Assembly (NCBI RefSeq): GCF_040436345.1
Contig: NC_133237.1
Span: 26,986,361-27,050,360, forward strand
Direction of reading: 5' to 3'
Length of the DNA stretch: 64,000 bases
Origin: Pagrus major
Taxonomy: Eukaryota > Chordata > Actinopteri > Spariformes > Sparidae
The notes below the pieces were generated by a model. That model was not told the DNA's origin. It did no database searches and was given only the letters and a program-made list of their open reading frames with translations. Positions 49,066 to 59,551 of this stretch are shown in pieces. The first letter of the stretch is position 1; each line of letters starts with the position of its first letter. Made by a program: the position numbers and the translations under genes.

Positions 49066-49563
49066 ATGCCGTACCAGTGGGCTGAAGATGACTTTGATTT
49101 GCCCTATGGCGTAACTCGACTGGGCCTCTCTGCGCCAAAAGATGGTAACAGGTACGTCATGTACCATGGCACCACCAAGAAGGCTGCCCAGTCCATCCTG
49201 AAAACAGGTTTTCAGCAGTCTGCAGATGGGATGCTCGGCCGTGGCGTCTACCTCAGCAGAGACCTGCAGAAAGCGAGCCGCTATCCCATTGATCACCCTG
49301 AGTCTGACAGGGCCGTCATTAAGGTTCTGGTCAACGTGGGGAGAGTGATCGCCATCAATCATCAATACCACCCTTATCAGAAGATCTGGCATGACTACGG
49401 CTACGACACCGCCTGGGTGCCACCCAACTGTGGGATGGTGAAGAGCGGTTTGGAGGAGGATTGTGTCTGGGATCCAAACCGAATCCAGATCACTAAAATC
49501 ATCAACCCACTCCCAGTCCCAGTCCAACGGTCCTCTGGATATGGAGCATATGGCTACATGTGA
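49066..49563 (+). CDS. gig2: Gig2-like PARP-fold protein, copy 13
   Basis: 165 residues, exon from 49050, 261 nt after the copy 12 stop and without its own promoter. It starts MPYQW, combines DLPYGVTRLG with KKAAQSILKTGFQQ and VIAINHQYHPYQ, and ends YGAYGYM. It is the only second-position copy in units C-E that is not truncated. Confidence 0.87.
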   Translation: MPYQWAEDDFDLPYGVTRLGLSAPKDGNRYVMYHGTTKKAAQSILKTGFQQSADGMLGRGVYLSRDLQKASRYPIDHPESDRAVIKVLVNVGRVIAINHQYHPYQKIWHDYGYDTAWVPPNCGMVKSGLEEDCVWDPNRIQITKIINPLPVPVQRSSGYGAYGYM

Positions 49564-50855
49564 GCTCTCTGAGCTGCTACCAATTTATTTTTGTATTTTC
49601 AAATGTATTTTTGTATATTTGGATTAAAGTAATGACATTTTATTTAGTAACTGTGTCATTTTCAGAATAAATTGATCATGTTGAATCTGAGCTTCTGCCT
49701 GGTTTTGTTGAAAGCATAAAATAGTAACACGTTAGTTGAGAGCAGCACTTGAAGAGGCAGTAATGCAGAGAACAGAGAAGCTTCGTCACTGACGACTCAT
49801 CATCTGTCACATTTTACCTTTTTGTAAATTTGCAGCAGAGAATCCGAGCAGAAACAACAGGTTTATGTGTCATCGGTTAATGCAGTGGAGCTCGCAGAGG
49901 GAGAACTGTGTGTGATCAGCCATCTTGTTTTTACATTTCTACTGTCGTCAAACAAATGTGTTCATTCATCCTCGATGTAAAGGTGTGGGAGGTAGAGGAC
50001 ATCCAAAAGCTTTCCTCAGAGTTCACTGCTTAATGTACAGAGTCAGTGCTGACGACATCGTTTCATTAACCGTCTGTGTGGCTGTTGGAGTAAAGCTGGA
50101 GACTGGACTGATTTTACATTTGATTGTCTGAGAATTGATGAATTTATCAATTATTTTTTAAAACAATTATTTTAATCCAAAACATGATCTTTGATCTTTT
50201 CTTTAGTGATTCTTGTTCCTAAACCTAACCAGACCTAAAATATGAAGTATCGTTGTCGCAGCATTAAAAAAACCTAAAGTTTTATCATTTCTGTGTTTTG
50301 AAGAAACATATAATGCAACATTTATTCTGGTGAGTGTGACTGTTATGCAGCTTATCTGCTGCTGTACATTGTGTCTGGAGGATCGTGTCTGGGATCCAAA
50401 TCCAAATCATCAATCATCAATCCAAGTCTTTCCGGATTGGTCTGATCAGACACACTGGTCCCTCTGAAAACCCTCAGACGTCTCTGGAGTTGTGTTGAGA
50501 CTTGTGGGGCACCACTACGAGGCCTTTCGCACACTGAACCGGTGTTTATGTGAGTTTTGAGTTTGACCCCTCGTTCGAGTTGAAGCCCCACGACTGAGCT
50601 GAAGCACTTCTACAAACAAACACAATCATTTTTCATAACTCAGATACACACGGCTCTCCATGAGTAAAACCATTACAGCAGCAAATATACTGTCAGGCAA
50701 AATACATGCACCCATATCCCGATATCCTTCACCAATTTTGAGTCGTGAATGTGCATTTTCTCAGTTGCACCTTACAGAAGGATCAGAAATGTCCTTTTAT
50801 TTGGGGGAACTGTGGCCCCTTTTGTCAGAAATGAGCATGTTCGTACATGAAGAGC

Positions 50856-52060
50856 TCGTTAATGAATCGGGCCAATTCAACCTAAGAAAATTCTGTCGGC
50901 CTTGTTCACGTCAGACATTTTGACTTGTCATAGCAGGAGAAGCACAGGAACATAAGCAATGGCTCTTTTTTATTCAAGTGTCCCAGCAAGTCATGACTGT
51001 GACATTTGCACATTTACATCTAATTTACATCAAGTTTACTGCAACAGTCACTAACTGAAAAGATTCATCAAGAACAAAGTGCTTTTTATGCAGAACTGAC
51101 ATTTCAGAACAATATATACTGTGTTGTTGTATTATATTTACCGATGTGTTAATATGTAAGAGTCCCTGGTGCTGCAGCTGGTGAAGATGAGGCTAATTGT
51201 TAATGTATTGCCGGTGTTTTAATCCATAAAAATACATCAGTCAGTTTGTCTGTTTGTTTGTTTGTTTTGTTCTGACAATGGTTTTGATTGATTTTAATTT
51301 AGAGATTGTCAATATTCATGACATTATGAATACTCATTTTTCACACACATAGGAGGAGGCTGGGGAAGAATGCACACACACACACGTGCGTGCACAAACA
51401 CACACACACACATACACACATCAAGCAACATGCACCACCTCTTCACACTCAGTCTGTTTTTCTGAGTGACACACTGGTGAAACACTGCCCCCATGAGGAG
51501 GAACGCGGAAAAGGTCACTGAATGCCTCTTCATAACAAAATGAAATATTAATGCGAGTATTTGTTCAGTTTCGTGGTATTTTTTTATTGATATCGTAAAA
51601 CTGACAATGTTCACTTACACCAAGTATTTACAATTAAATGAATAATATAAATATTTGTGTTGACACACATCACCTGGTGGGTTTTTCTTTATTTGGTGTG
51701 TAAAATAAATGTCTTCTCACTGACTGTTGAGTCAAAATGTCATATTTCTGCATTAACGATTTTCCAAAAGCTACTGAAAAACAGGATATTAAAATAAAGA
51801 CACATCCACAGGCGCGTTTATGCTGAACTGACACATTAAACTCTGTCTGTGCGCACTGCGCCGGTCTTGGTGACGTGGTGACGTGTCGTGCGTCAAAAGG
51901 TGTTAGAAATGGTTTTGGTTCGATTTTATGGCGACGTACAAAACGTAATTATTTATGTATTTATTTTTAATAAACGTAAATAACAGAATTGTTCTGTCTG
52001 TCACGTTCTTTTCTTTTTATCAAAGGTAAATATTGAATACAACTTCCTTTCATTTGCCTT
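50856..52060. other. Non-coding spacer between unit E and the coiled-coil gene
   Basis: No gene seen. Contains a short imperfect CA tract at 51371-51421 and a TTTG run at 51250-51270. The 79-87 codon open frames at its left edge belong to the duplicated tail block. Confidence 0.5.
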
Positions 52061-52273
52061 TGATTGTGATGACGTCGCCAGACATCAAAGGCACGGATGA
52101 CGTCACTCTTCTGGAATATCATATAAAGCTGGTGAACTTTGTTAAGCTGCCATTGACAAGTATTTTTAGAAAGCGAGTAAGTTATCACAGGTGAGGATTT
52201 ATTAACTGAATTACTGAATTTACACACGAGCATTTTCTCATTCGAGAGGCTGTGAACAGCCGAATTACTGAGT
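52061..52273 (+). promoter_or_regulatory. Candidate promoter and 5' UTR of the coiled-coil gene
   Basis: Two CRE/ATF-type sites, TGACGTCG at 52070-52077 and perfect TGACGTCA at 52098-52105, lie just upstream of TATAAA at 52122-52127. GCTGGTGAAC follows the TATA box and resembles the gig2 core promoter (GCAGCGTGAAC). I find no clear GAAANNGAAA motif within about 1 kb. A small 5' UTR intron is possible (GTAAGT at about 52168) but unproven. Confidence 0.55.
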
Positions 52274-55200
52274 ATGTCTCGAGACAGATCTACCGCTCGG
52301 CGCCTCGCTATGGCCGACACTGAATATGTACCTGGATCACAGGAGTCTCGAAGACTTCAAGCGCCAGAGACGTCCGGCAGAACTTCTCGTGGTCGGGTGG
52401 AGGTCAGGGACGAAATGCTGGAGTCGATCAAATCACAAGTTAGTGAGCTTCAGCTGATGTCACAAAATACGGTGGCTGAGAACGCCAAGCTCAAATCTGA
52501 TGTGAGCGAGCTTCAGTTGGAGTTAAACGATATGAAGAAGGAAGAGAAGATTCTGCGCAGGCAGGTGGAAATACTCACTGCTGAGGAGGCTCGATACGAG
52601 AGTCTGAGTAAGAAAAACCAAGCGGAGATTAAACAGCTGAACAGGACGGCCCAGACTGAGACCCAGAACCATCTGGCAGCAGTGCGGGAACTTGAATCTC
52701 TGACGGACAAGAAACAAGAAGAGATTCACGAGCTGAGGGCGGCTCTGCAGAGCCTTCAGAACAAAGAGAAGTTTCTGAACGAGGGGGTCAACGATCTCAC
52801 TGCTGAGCGGGTCCAACTTAAAGGTCTGAATGAGACAAACCAGGCAGAGATTAAACAGCTGACGGCCACAGTGCGTGCTCTTAAGAGAAGTGAAGACGCT
52901 CTTAAGCAGCAGCATGTCAGCATGGCCAAGGAGTTTCACACTGAAAGATCTGATATGAAACAATCAATCTGTGAACTTAAGGAGCAGCTAGAGACGAGGC
53001 AGGAGGAGGAGGTGTTGGCTGGTGTTGAGAATTTCCGTCAGCAATGTAAACTTCTGGCTGAAAAGTGCGACAAGCTCACTGCTGAAAGGGACCAACTGAG
53101 ATCTCTCAGGGAGGAGCTCCACACAGAGGTCGAACAGCTGAGGGTGTCTCTGCAGAGTCTTCAGAACAAAGAGAAGTTTCTGAATGAGGAGGTGGAAATA
53201 CTCACTGCTGAGGAGGCCCGATATGAGAGTCTGAATAAGGAAAACCAGGCAGAGATTAAACAGCTGACGGCCACAGTGCGTGCTCTTAAGAAAAGTGAAG
53301 ACTCTCTTAAGCAGCAGCATGTCAGCATGGCCAAGGAGCTGTCTCAACATGAGTCTCTGACAGAGAGACAGAAAGAAAAGAACAAAAACCTGAAAACAGC
53401 TCTGCAGAATCTTCAGTGCCGACTGAATGTGGCTGAGCAACAAATCTTTGATCAAGATGAGTTCATAACAAAGCAAGACTGTGAAATTGAGTACAATCAT
53501 CAACTGCTAGAGGAGCTTCACACTGAAAGATCTGATATGAAACAATCAATCTGTGAACTTAAGGACCAGCTAGAGACGAGGCAGGAGGAGGAGGTGTTGG
53601 CTGGCGTTGAAAATTTCCGTCAGCAATGTTCACTTCTGGCTGAAAAGTGTGACAACCTCACTGCTGAAAGGGACCAACTGAGATCTCTCAGGGAGGAGCT
53701 CCACACAGAGGTTGAACAGCTGAGGGTGTCTCTGCAGAGTCTTCAGAACAAAGAGAAGTTTCTGAACAAGCAGGTGGAAATACTCACTGCTGAGGAGGCC
53801 CGATATGAGAGTCTGAATAAGAAAAACCAGGTGGAGATTAAACAGCTGAAAAGGACGGCCCAGACTGAGACCCAGAAACATCTGGCAGAAGTGCAGGAAC
53901 TTGAATCTCTGACGGACAAGAAACAAGAAGAGATTCACGAGCTGAGGGTGGCTCTGCAGAGCCTTCAGAACAAAGAGAAGTTTCTGAATGAGGAGGTCAA
54001 CGATCTCACTGCTGAGCGGGTCCAACTTAAAGGTCTGAATGAGACAAACCAGGCAGAGATTAAACAGCTGACGGCCACAGTGCGTGCTCTTAAGAAAAGT
54101 GAAGACTGTCTTAAGCAGCAGCATGTCAGCATGGCCAAGGAGCTTCACACTGAAAGATCTGATATGAAACAATCAATCTGTGAACTTAAAGACCAGCTAG
54201 AGACGAGGCAGGAGGAGGAGGTGTTGGCTGGCGTTGACAATTTCCGTCAGCAATGTTCACTTCTGGCTGAAAAGTGTGACAACCTCACGGCTGAAAGGGA
54301 CCAACTGAGATCTCTCAGGGAGGATCTCCACACAGAGGTCGAACAGCTGAGGGTGTCTCTGCAGAGTCTTCAGAACAAAGAGAAGTTTCTGAACAAGGAG
54401 GTGGAAATACTCACTGCTGAGGAGGCCCGATATGAGAGTCTGAATAAGAAAAACCAGGCAGAGATTATACAGCTGAAAAGGACGGCTCAGACTGAGACAC
54501 AGAACCATCTGGCAGAAGTGCGGGAACTGCAGCACCGTGAGAACTCTCTGAACGTGCAGAATGAGTACGTCACTGAGAAGATGACGTTGCTTGAATCTAC
54601 CGTGGACGAAAAAGAGACAGAGAATGAAAATCTGAGGGCAGAAGTTCATCATCTGCAGGTACATCAGAAAATAACACGTGAGCTGAACCAGAGTCTGACT
54701 GATGAGGTGACCGACCTTAATTCTCTGACGGACAAAAAACAAGAAGAGATTCACGAGCTGAGGGCGGCTCTGCAGAGTCTTCAGAACAAAGAGAAGCTTC
54801 TGAATGAGGGGGTCAACGATCTCACTGCTGAGCGGGTCCAACTTAAAGGTCTGAATGAGACAAACCAGGCGGAGATTAAACAGCTGACGGCCACAGTGCG
54901 TGCTCTTAAGAAAAGTGAAGACTCTCTTAAGCAGCAGCATGTCAGCATGGCCAAGGAGCTGTCTCAACATGAGTCTCTGACAGAGAAACAGAAAGAAAAG
55001 AACAAAAACCTGAAAACAGCTCTGCAGGATCTTCAGTGCCGACTGAATGTGGCTGAGCAACACATCTTTGACAAAGATGAGCTCATAAAAAAGCAAGACT
55101 ATGAAATTAAGTACAATCATCAACTGGTAGAGGAGCTTCACACCGAAAGATCTGATATGAAACAATCAATCTGTGAACTTAAGGACCAGCTAGAGACGAG

Positions 55201-55765
55201 GCAGGAGGAGGAGGTGTTGGCTGGCGTTGAGAATTTCCACCAGCAACGTTCACTTCTGGCTGAAAAGTGTGACAACCTCACGGCTGAAAGGGACCAACTG
55301 AGATCTCTCAGGGAGGAGCTCCACACAGAGGTTGAACAGCTGAGGGTGCTCATAAAAAAGCGAGACCGTGAAATTGAGTACAATCAGCAACTGGTGGAGA
55401 AGCTTCACACCGAAAGAACCGATATGAGACAATCGATCTGTGATCTTAAATACCAGCTAGAGACGAGGCGGGAGGAGGAGGTGTTGGCTGGTGTTGGGAA
55501 TTTCCGTCAGCAACGTACACAAATGGCTGAAAGTACAGAAAAACCAGCTGCAGAGCCCCGAGCTGCTGAGGTCCAGACCAGGAGTTTGTGGCGCCGCTGT
55601 GCTAAAGGTCTACTGGACGTAGGTTTGGCTGTCGGCCTCAGCACTGCAGGAACACTTGCTTCTGTGGGTATCATGGCCCCCTCACTGGCCGACACCTTCA
55701 ACATGTTCATGGACCCTCATCACCCGTACTGCAGCCTGGAGCCTGGAGCACCTTGTCCCACTTAA
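52274..55765 (+). CDS. Large repeat-built coiled-coil protein with C-terminal hydrophobic segment
   Basis: A 1163-residue unspliced frame with an ATG start. Residues 1-45 are Ser/Arg-rich and probably disordered. About 46-1085 form heptad-rich coiled coil made of shuffled internal repeats. The block opening HTERSDMKQSICELK with EEEVLAGVENFRQQ starts at residues 222, 416, 625, 956 and 1045 (the last in variant form), and LQSLQNKEKFLN or its LLN variant occurs six times. After a basic WRRCAKG comes a mildly hydrophobic stretch (about 1112-1134) and a Pro/Cys-containing end. I cannot name the gene. Golgin- or trichohyalin-like hits would be expected from coiled coil alone. It sits between gig2 units in the same orientation. 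AATAAA at 55942-55947 may end the transcript. Confidence 0.85.
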   Translation: MSRDRSTARRLAMADTEYVPGSQESRRLQAPETSGRTSRGRVEVRDEMLESIKSQVSELQLMSQNTVAENAKLKSDVSELQLELNDMKKEEKILRRQVEILTAEEARYESLSKKNQAEIKQLNRTAQTETQNHLAAVRELESLTDKKQEEIHELRAALQSLQNKEKFLNEGVNDLTAERVQLKGLNETNQAEIKQLTATVRALKRSEDALKQQHVSMAKEFHTERSDMKQSICELKEQLETRQEEEVLAGVENFRQQCKLLAEKCDKLTAERDQLRSLREELHTEVEQLRVSLQSLQNKEKFLNEEVEILTAEEARYESLNKENQAEIKQLTATVRALKKSEDSLKQQHVSMAKELSQHESLTERQKEKNKNLKTALQNLQCRLNVAEQQIFDQDEFITKQDCEIEYNHQLLEELHTERSDMKQSICELKDQLETRQEEEVLAGVENFRQQCSLLAEKCDNLTAERDQLRSLREELHTEVEQLRVSLQSLQNKEKFLNKQVEILTAEEARYESLNKKNQVEIKQLKRTAQTETQKHLAEVQELESLTDKKQEEIHELRVALQSLQNKEKFLNEEVNDLTAERVQLKGLNETNQAEIKQLTATVRALKKSEDCLKQQHVSMAKELHTERSDMKQSICELKDQLETRQEEEVLAGVDNFRQQCSLLAEKCDNLTAERDQLRSLREDLHTEVEQLRVSLQSLQNKEKFLNKEVEILTAEEARYESLNKKNQAEIIQLKRTAQTETQNHLAEVRELQHRENSLNVQNEYVTEKMTLLESTVDEKETENENLRAEVHHLQVHQKITRELNQSLTDEVTDLNSLTDKKQEEIHELRAALQSLQNKEKLLNEGVNDLTAERVQLKGLNETNQAEIKQLTATVRALKKSEDSLKQQHVSMAKELSQHESLTEKQKEKNKNLKTALQDLQCRLNVAEQHIFDKDELIKKQDYEIKYNHQLVEELHTERSDMKQSICELKDQLETRQEEEVLAGVENFHQQRSLLAEKCDNLTAERDQLRSLREELHTEVEQLRVLIKKRDREIEYNQQLVEKLHTERTDMRQSICDLKYQLETRREEEVLAGVGNFRQQRTQMAESTEKPAAEPRAAEVQTRSLWRRCAKGLLDVGLAVGLSTAGTLASVGIMAPSLADTFNMFMDPHHPYCSLEPGAPCPT

Positions 55766-55909
55766 ACAGGACCAACCAGCCAACCTGAACCAGGTCTGAC
55801 TGGGTCTGCTGAGTGGAGTGACCATGTTCTCTGGGTTTTCTTACGGGTTTTCTCCGGGTGCTCCGGTTCACCCACTAGTATTCACTTTAAAAAAACAAAC
55901 ATCTGGAAC

Positions 55910-56332
55910 AACTAAATAATCTCTCTTTGTTTTCATGACTGAATAAACAAACTTACCTGAAAAATACATATTTCTGAGTTTGTATTTCTCCTCCAAAACT
56001 ACATAGTGCCCCTTTAACTTCGGGGCCCGATTTGTTAATATTCAGAGTTAAATGTCTTGTTGTCTACTACAGAAAGTATAATCTTATTTTAGAATGAATA
56101 GTCCGAGCATTATTTGATAATAATTACTGTGTCTCGTGGCAAACTACATTCTCAGCTAGGATTCCTCCAGTTTCTACCAAATATAACTGCTTTCTGCTGA
56201 ACTTTAACAGACAACACAATCCCACACTGTTTTACTTTGTTTATATGTGGCGGACCCTGCCACCTTTCTAGCTTCAAACAGTATTCTGGGGACCTTATTT
56301 TCTTTATTCAGTTATGGAAAACAATAACTACA
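55910..56332. repeat. Non-coding repeat segment related to the unit flanks
   Basis: Contains TTTCATGACTGAATAAACAA, TCCAAAACTACATAGTGCCC and TATATGTGGCGGACCCTGCC, all of which recur at matching places in the gig2 unit flanks (for example 26995-27235 and 47030-47200), though in a different order. Probably a dispersed repeat or a scrambled flank copy. Confidence 0.6.
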
Positions 56333-56366
56333 TAGATATGGCTACAAGTGAGCTCTCCGAACTGCT
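56333..56366 (+). pseudogene. Gig2 3'-end relic
   Basis: About 34 bp reading ATATGGCTACAAGTGAGCTC and on to the CCGAACTGCT of the gig2 3' UTR, so the last codons (YGYK), stop and first UTR bases survive. Promoter F sequence follows directly. Confidence 0.7.
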
Positions 56367-56394
56367 CATGCAAATCCCAACGTCACTGTTGTGT

Positions 56395-56562
56395 CACACC
56401 CAGAGCACATCCTGTTTGATTGCAGACGAAAGTCAATAAAACAGAGCATGAAGGTGAAACGAAAGTGAATGCACATTTAAGGAAATTCCGCCCAAATCCT
56501 GAGCGCCTTTTTATAAAGCAGCGTGAACTCACAACTGCACTCCTGGAGGAACTGTCAGAGAG
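56395..56562 (+). promoter_or_regulatory. Interferon-type promoter and exon 1, unit F
   Basis: GAAACGAAAGTGAA is at 56456-56469, a better ISRE than in units A-E because the following GTGAA replaces GTCAA. GGAAATTCCG is at about 56481-56490, TATAAA at 56512-56517, and exon 1 ends at 56562 (AGAG|GTACGT). Confidence 0.78.
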
Positions 56563-57275
56563 GTACGTGGACACACACTCTGTCTTCTCACGACAAAAAA
56601 GAAATTATCAGTGCTCGAGTATGAGGAGATGATGTTAGTCTGCTCTTAATGAAACCTTCAGTACAATATGTTGATGTGGCTCAACAGGGAGCTTCTTGTC
56701 AGATATAAAAGCAGATGTATTTTAATGTAAAGTGAACGCACATGTTGAGCTGTGTTTAATCAAAGAGAGGAACGGTACATTTCTCAGTACATTTACTCAA
56801 ATACTGTACTTAAGTGCAATTTTGAGGTACTTCATTTTTTTTTTACTACTTCATTCTTCCACTCCAACACATTTTGGAGGCAAATATTGCACTTTGTACT
56901 CATTTATTTTGATAACTTTGAATATTTTAATTTTACTTTAGTTACTTTACAGGTAACATGCTGCATCAGAGCCGAAGTAATGCATTTTTAAATGTATTTA
57001 TTTTATCGAGAATCTTATAAAATAAAGACTGATTAAAATTAATAATCTGTCAACCCCTAGTTTATAATTACTCTTACTTGTACTTTTGACACTTAAGTAG
57101 AGTAAATATTAGATACATAAAGACTTTTACTCAAGTACTTTTCATATAAGTGACTTTAGTCATATTTTAACATGATATCTTTACTTTTACTCAAGTACGA
57201 CTTTTGGGTTTTTTATGATCTGACTGGAATCTGAACAGTAATAAACTTCTCTCCTGCAGCGATACTGACACCAAC

Positions 57276-57767
57276 ATGCAGTACCAGTGGGCTGAAGATG
57301 ACTTTGACGTGCCCCCTGGCGTCGGTCGACTGGGCCTCTCTGCACCAATAGATGGTAAAAAGTACGTCATGTACCATGGCACCACCAGGCAGAACGCTCA
57401 AGCCATCCTGAAAACAGGTTTTCAGCAGTCTGCAGGTGGGATGCTCGGCCCCGGCGTCTACCTCAGCAGAGACCTGCAGAAAGCGAGCCGCTATCCCATT
57501 GATCACCCTGAGTCTGACAAGGCCGTCATTAAGGTTCTGGTCAGCGTGGGGAGAGTGATCGCCATCAATCGTCAATACCACCCTTATCAGAAGACCTGGC
57601 ATGACTACGGCTACGACACCGCCTGGGTGCCACCCAACTGTGGGATGGTGAGGAGCGGTTTGGAGGAGGATTGTGTCTGGGATCCAAACCGAATCAAGAT
57701 CACTAAAATCATCAACCCACTCCCAGTCCAACGGTTCTCTGGATTTGGAGCATATGGCTACAAGTGA
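57276..57767 (+). CDS. gig2: Gig2-like PARP-fold protein, copy 14
   Basis: 163 residues, exon from 57260 after CTCCTGCAG. The intron is 697 bp and holds the ACTCAAGTA repeat with an empty MITE site (ACACTTAAGTAGAG at 57089-57102). It has DVPPGVGRLG, RQNAQAILKTGFQQ, the GPG variant before VYLS and a short tail PLPVQRFSGFGAYGYK. It stands alone: no second coding exon follows. Confidence 0.87.
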   Translation: MQYQWAEDDFDVPPGVGRLGLSAPIDGKKYVMYHGTTRQNAQAILKTGFQQSAGGMLGPGVYLSRDLQKASRYPIDHPESDKAVIKVLVSVGRVIAINRQYHPYQKTWHDYGYDTAWVPPNCGMVRSGLEEDCVWDPNRIKITKIINPLPVQRFSGFGAYGYK

Positions 57768-59395
57768 GCTCTCCGAGCTGCTACCAATTTATTTTTGTAT
57801 TTTCAAATGTATTTTTGTATATTTGGATTAAAGTAAATGACATTTAATTCAGTAACTGTGTCATTTTCAGAATAAATTGGTTGAATCTGAGCTTCGGTCT
57901 GGTTTTGTTGAAAGCATTAAATAGTAACACGTTAGTTGAGAGCAGCACTTGAAGAGGCAGCAATGCAGAGAACAGAGAAGCTACGTCACTGACGACTCAT
58001 CATCTGTCACATTTTACCTTTTTGTAAATTTGCAGCAGAGAATCCGAGCAGAAACAACGAGGTTTATGTGTCATCGGTTAATGCAGTGGAGCTCGCAGAG
58101 GGAGAACTGTGTGTGATCAGCCATCTTGATTTTACATTTCTACTGTCGTCAAACAAATGTGTTCATTCATCCTCGATGTAAAGGTGTGGGAGGTAGAGGA
58201 CATCCAAAAGCTTTCCTCACAGAGTTCACTGCAAGCTTAATGTACAGAGTCAGTGCTGACGACATCGTTTCATTAACCGTCTGTGTGGCTGTTGGAGTAA
58301 AGCTGGAGTTTGTAAGATTGAAGGGACCAGGAGGAGAAAGCTAAATGTTGAGTGTATCCCACTCGCTCCCCTTCAGAGCCACTCCTCCACAACATCAGCA
58401 CATGAACTCGCAGCGACTGACTTCATCGACACCTGCTGCCCGTCGCTGTCGATCTCCAGCAGGAAGATGTGTTAGAGGCGACTTCTCTCTCTCTTAGCTT
58501 TTTAAAATCTACTAAATATATAATGAACACCTCTGTTAAATGCCACAATCATGTCAACACAAGCAAAATAGCAAATGTACCTCAGTCCAAAAAGGCTCAG
58601 TTACTCCTTTCTGCTGTAGGTGTGTGCTTCGAGCTAACGTTAGCCGCTAAAGGAATGTAGCCTATTGCTGCTGCCACGTCACGTCACCAAGTCGGAGCAA
58701 ACATCAGGGATACATGTACTGATTTACTGGTAAAGTTTGTCAAATATAGCACAACGTATAAACTCAAGAAGACTGGTCAAAGCAAGGCGGTTTATTTAAG
58801 ATCAGTCTTTCCCTGAGACCAAAATGTTCAGCTGCTGTTTAACACTTTTATCATTCAAGTGAAAGTATGAACGACATCTTTCTTCAGAGCAGAACAACTT
58901 GGAGTGGAGGTACGATCGTCATGTGTCCAATCTGTCCTCAGAGGGCTTGTTTGAGTGATGAGATGATTAAACTTGATTTATACTTGAGCAAAGATCAAGG
59001 CTGCTGGGGATGTCAGGTTTCTGCCTGAGGCAACTCAAGTCCAGCTTGAAACAAACTAGTTTCACAACATTTTGTCTGACTGTGTGAAAGCGAAAGTGTA
59101 GCTGTGGTAGAGATTAATCGTATGAAGGAATGTCTGTCCGGAGGTGCAGATGAGATGGGCCTTGAAGAAATTCAAGACTCCCCTGATTACACCGACTGAG
59201 AAACAGCCTTGACTGAGAGTTTCCCATATTGTGTCCCATCCTGCCAGGTGGTGTGATTCATGAGGACTTTCGGTGCCTTAAAGGAACAGGGAATTTTTCT
59301 GCTTCCTCACAGGCACCCAGCTGTACAAACAAACATCTGTGCCCTATTAAAGTAGGAGGGTCATACAGAAATCATACCCAAATAAGTACATCCTG
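57768..59395. other. 3' flank of copy 14 and unique spacer
   Basis: 57768-58310 is the usual gig2 3' flank plus the start of the block seen at 30796 and 49802. From about 58311 the sequence is unique. I see no convincing gene, only short open frames without splice or promoter support. Confidence 0.55.
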
Positions 59396-59551
59396 TCTGA
59401 GTGTAACCGAAACTTATGAAACAGTGCAAGAAGTAAAACGAAACTGAACTCAGAGCTCATATTTATGGGATCTCTGCACAAAGCCCGAACGTCCCTCTAA
59501 AAAAGCAAAGTGAACTCACAGCCTGCACCATTAGAGGAGCCTGGAGAAAAG
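59395..59551 (+). promoter_or_regulatory. Interferon-type promoter and exon 1, unit G
   Basis: AAAACGAAACTGAACT is at 59435-59450, an ISRE with one mismatch in the first triplet, preceded by ACCGAAACTTATGAAAC. The TATA position is degenerate (CTCTAAAAAAGC, about 59495-59506). Exon 1 ends at 59551 (AAAAG|GTACGT). Exon 1 resembles that of unit H more than those of A-F. Confidence 0.7.

Larger units (their letters stand above)
45895..50855 (+). repeat. Gig2 tandem unit E (flank, promoter, copies 12-13, tail block)
   Basis: The last unit of the left-hand array. Its flank mixes features: the GGGTGTCCAATTATTTATAA insert of C/D, then sequence like unit A (46850-46975 parallels 19835-19960), plus a segment of its own at about 47105-47350 with an AT-palindromic run. 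No gene is seen in 45895-47570. It ends with the downstream block also found in unit B and has no element in its last gig2 copy. Confidence 0.8.

Noticed and set aside
52513-55432. Several minus-strand frames opposite the coiled-coil gene (up to 302 codons)
   Set aside because: Shadows of the repetitive + strand coding sequence; Leu/Phe-rich reverse reading of Lys/Glu codons.
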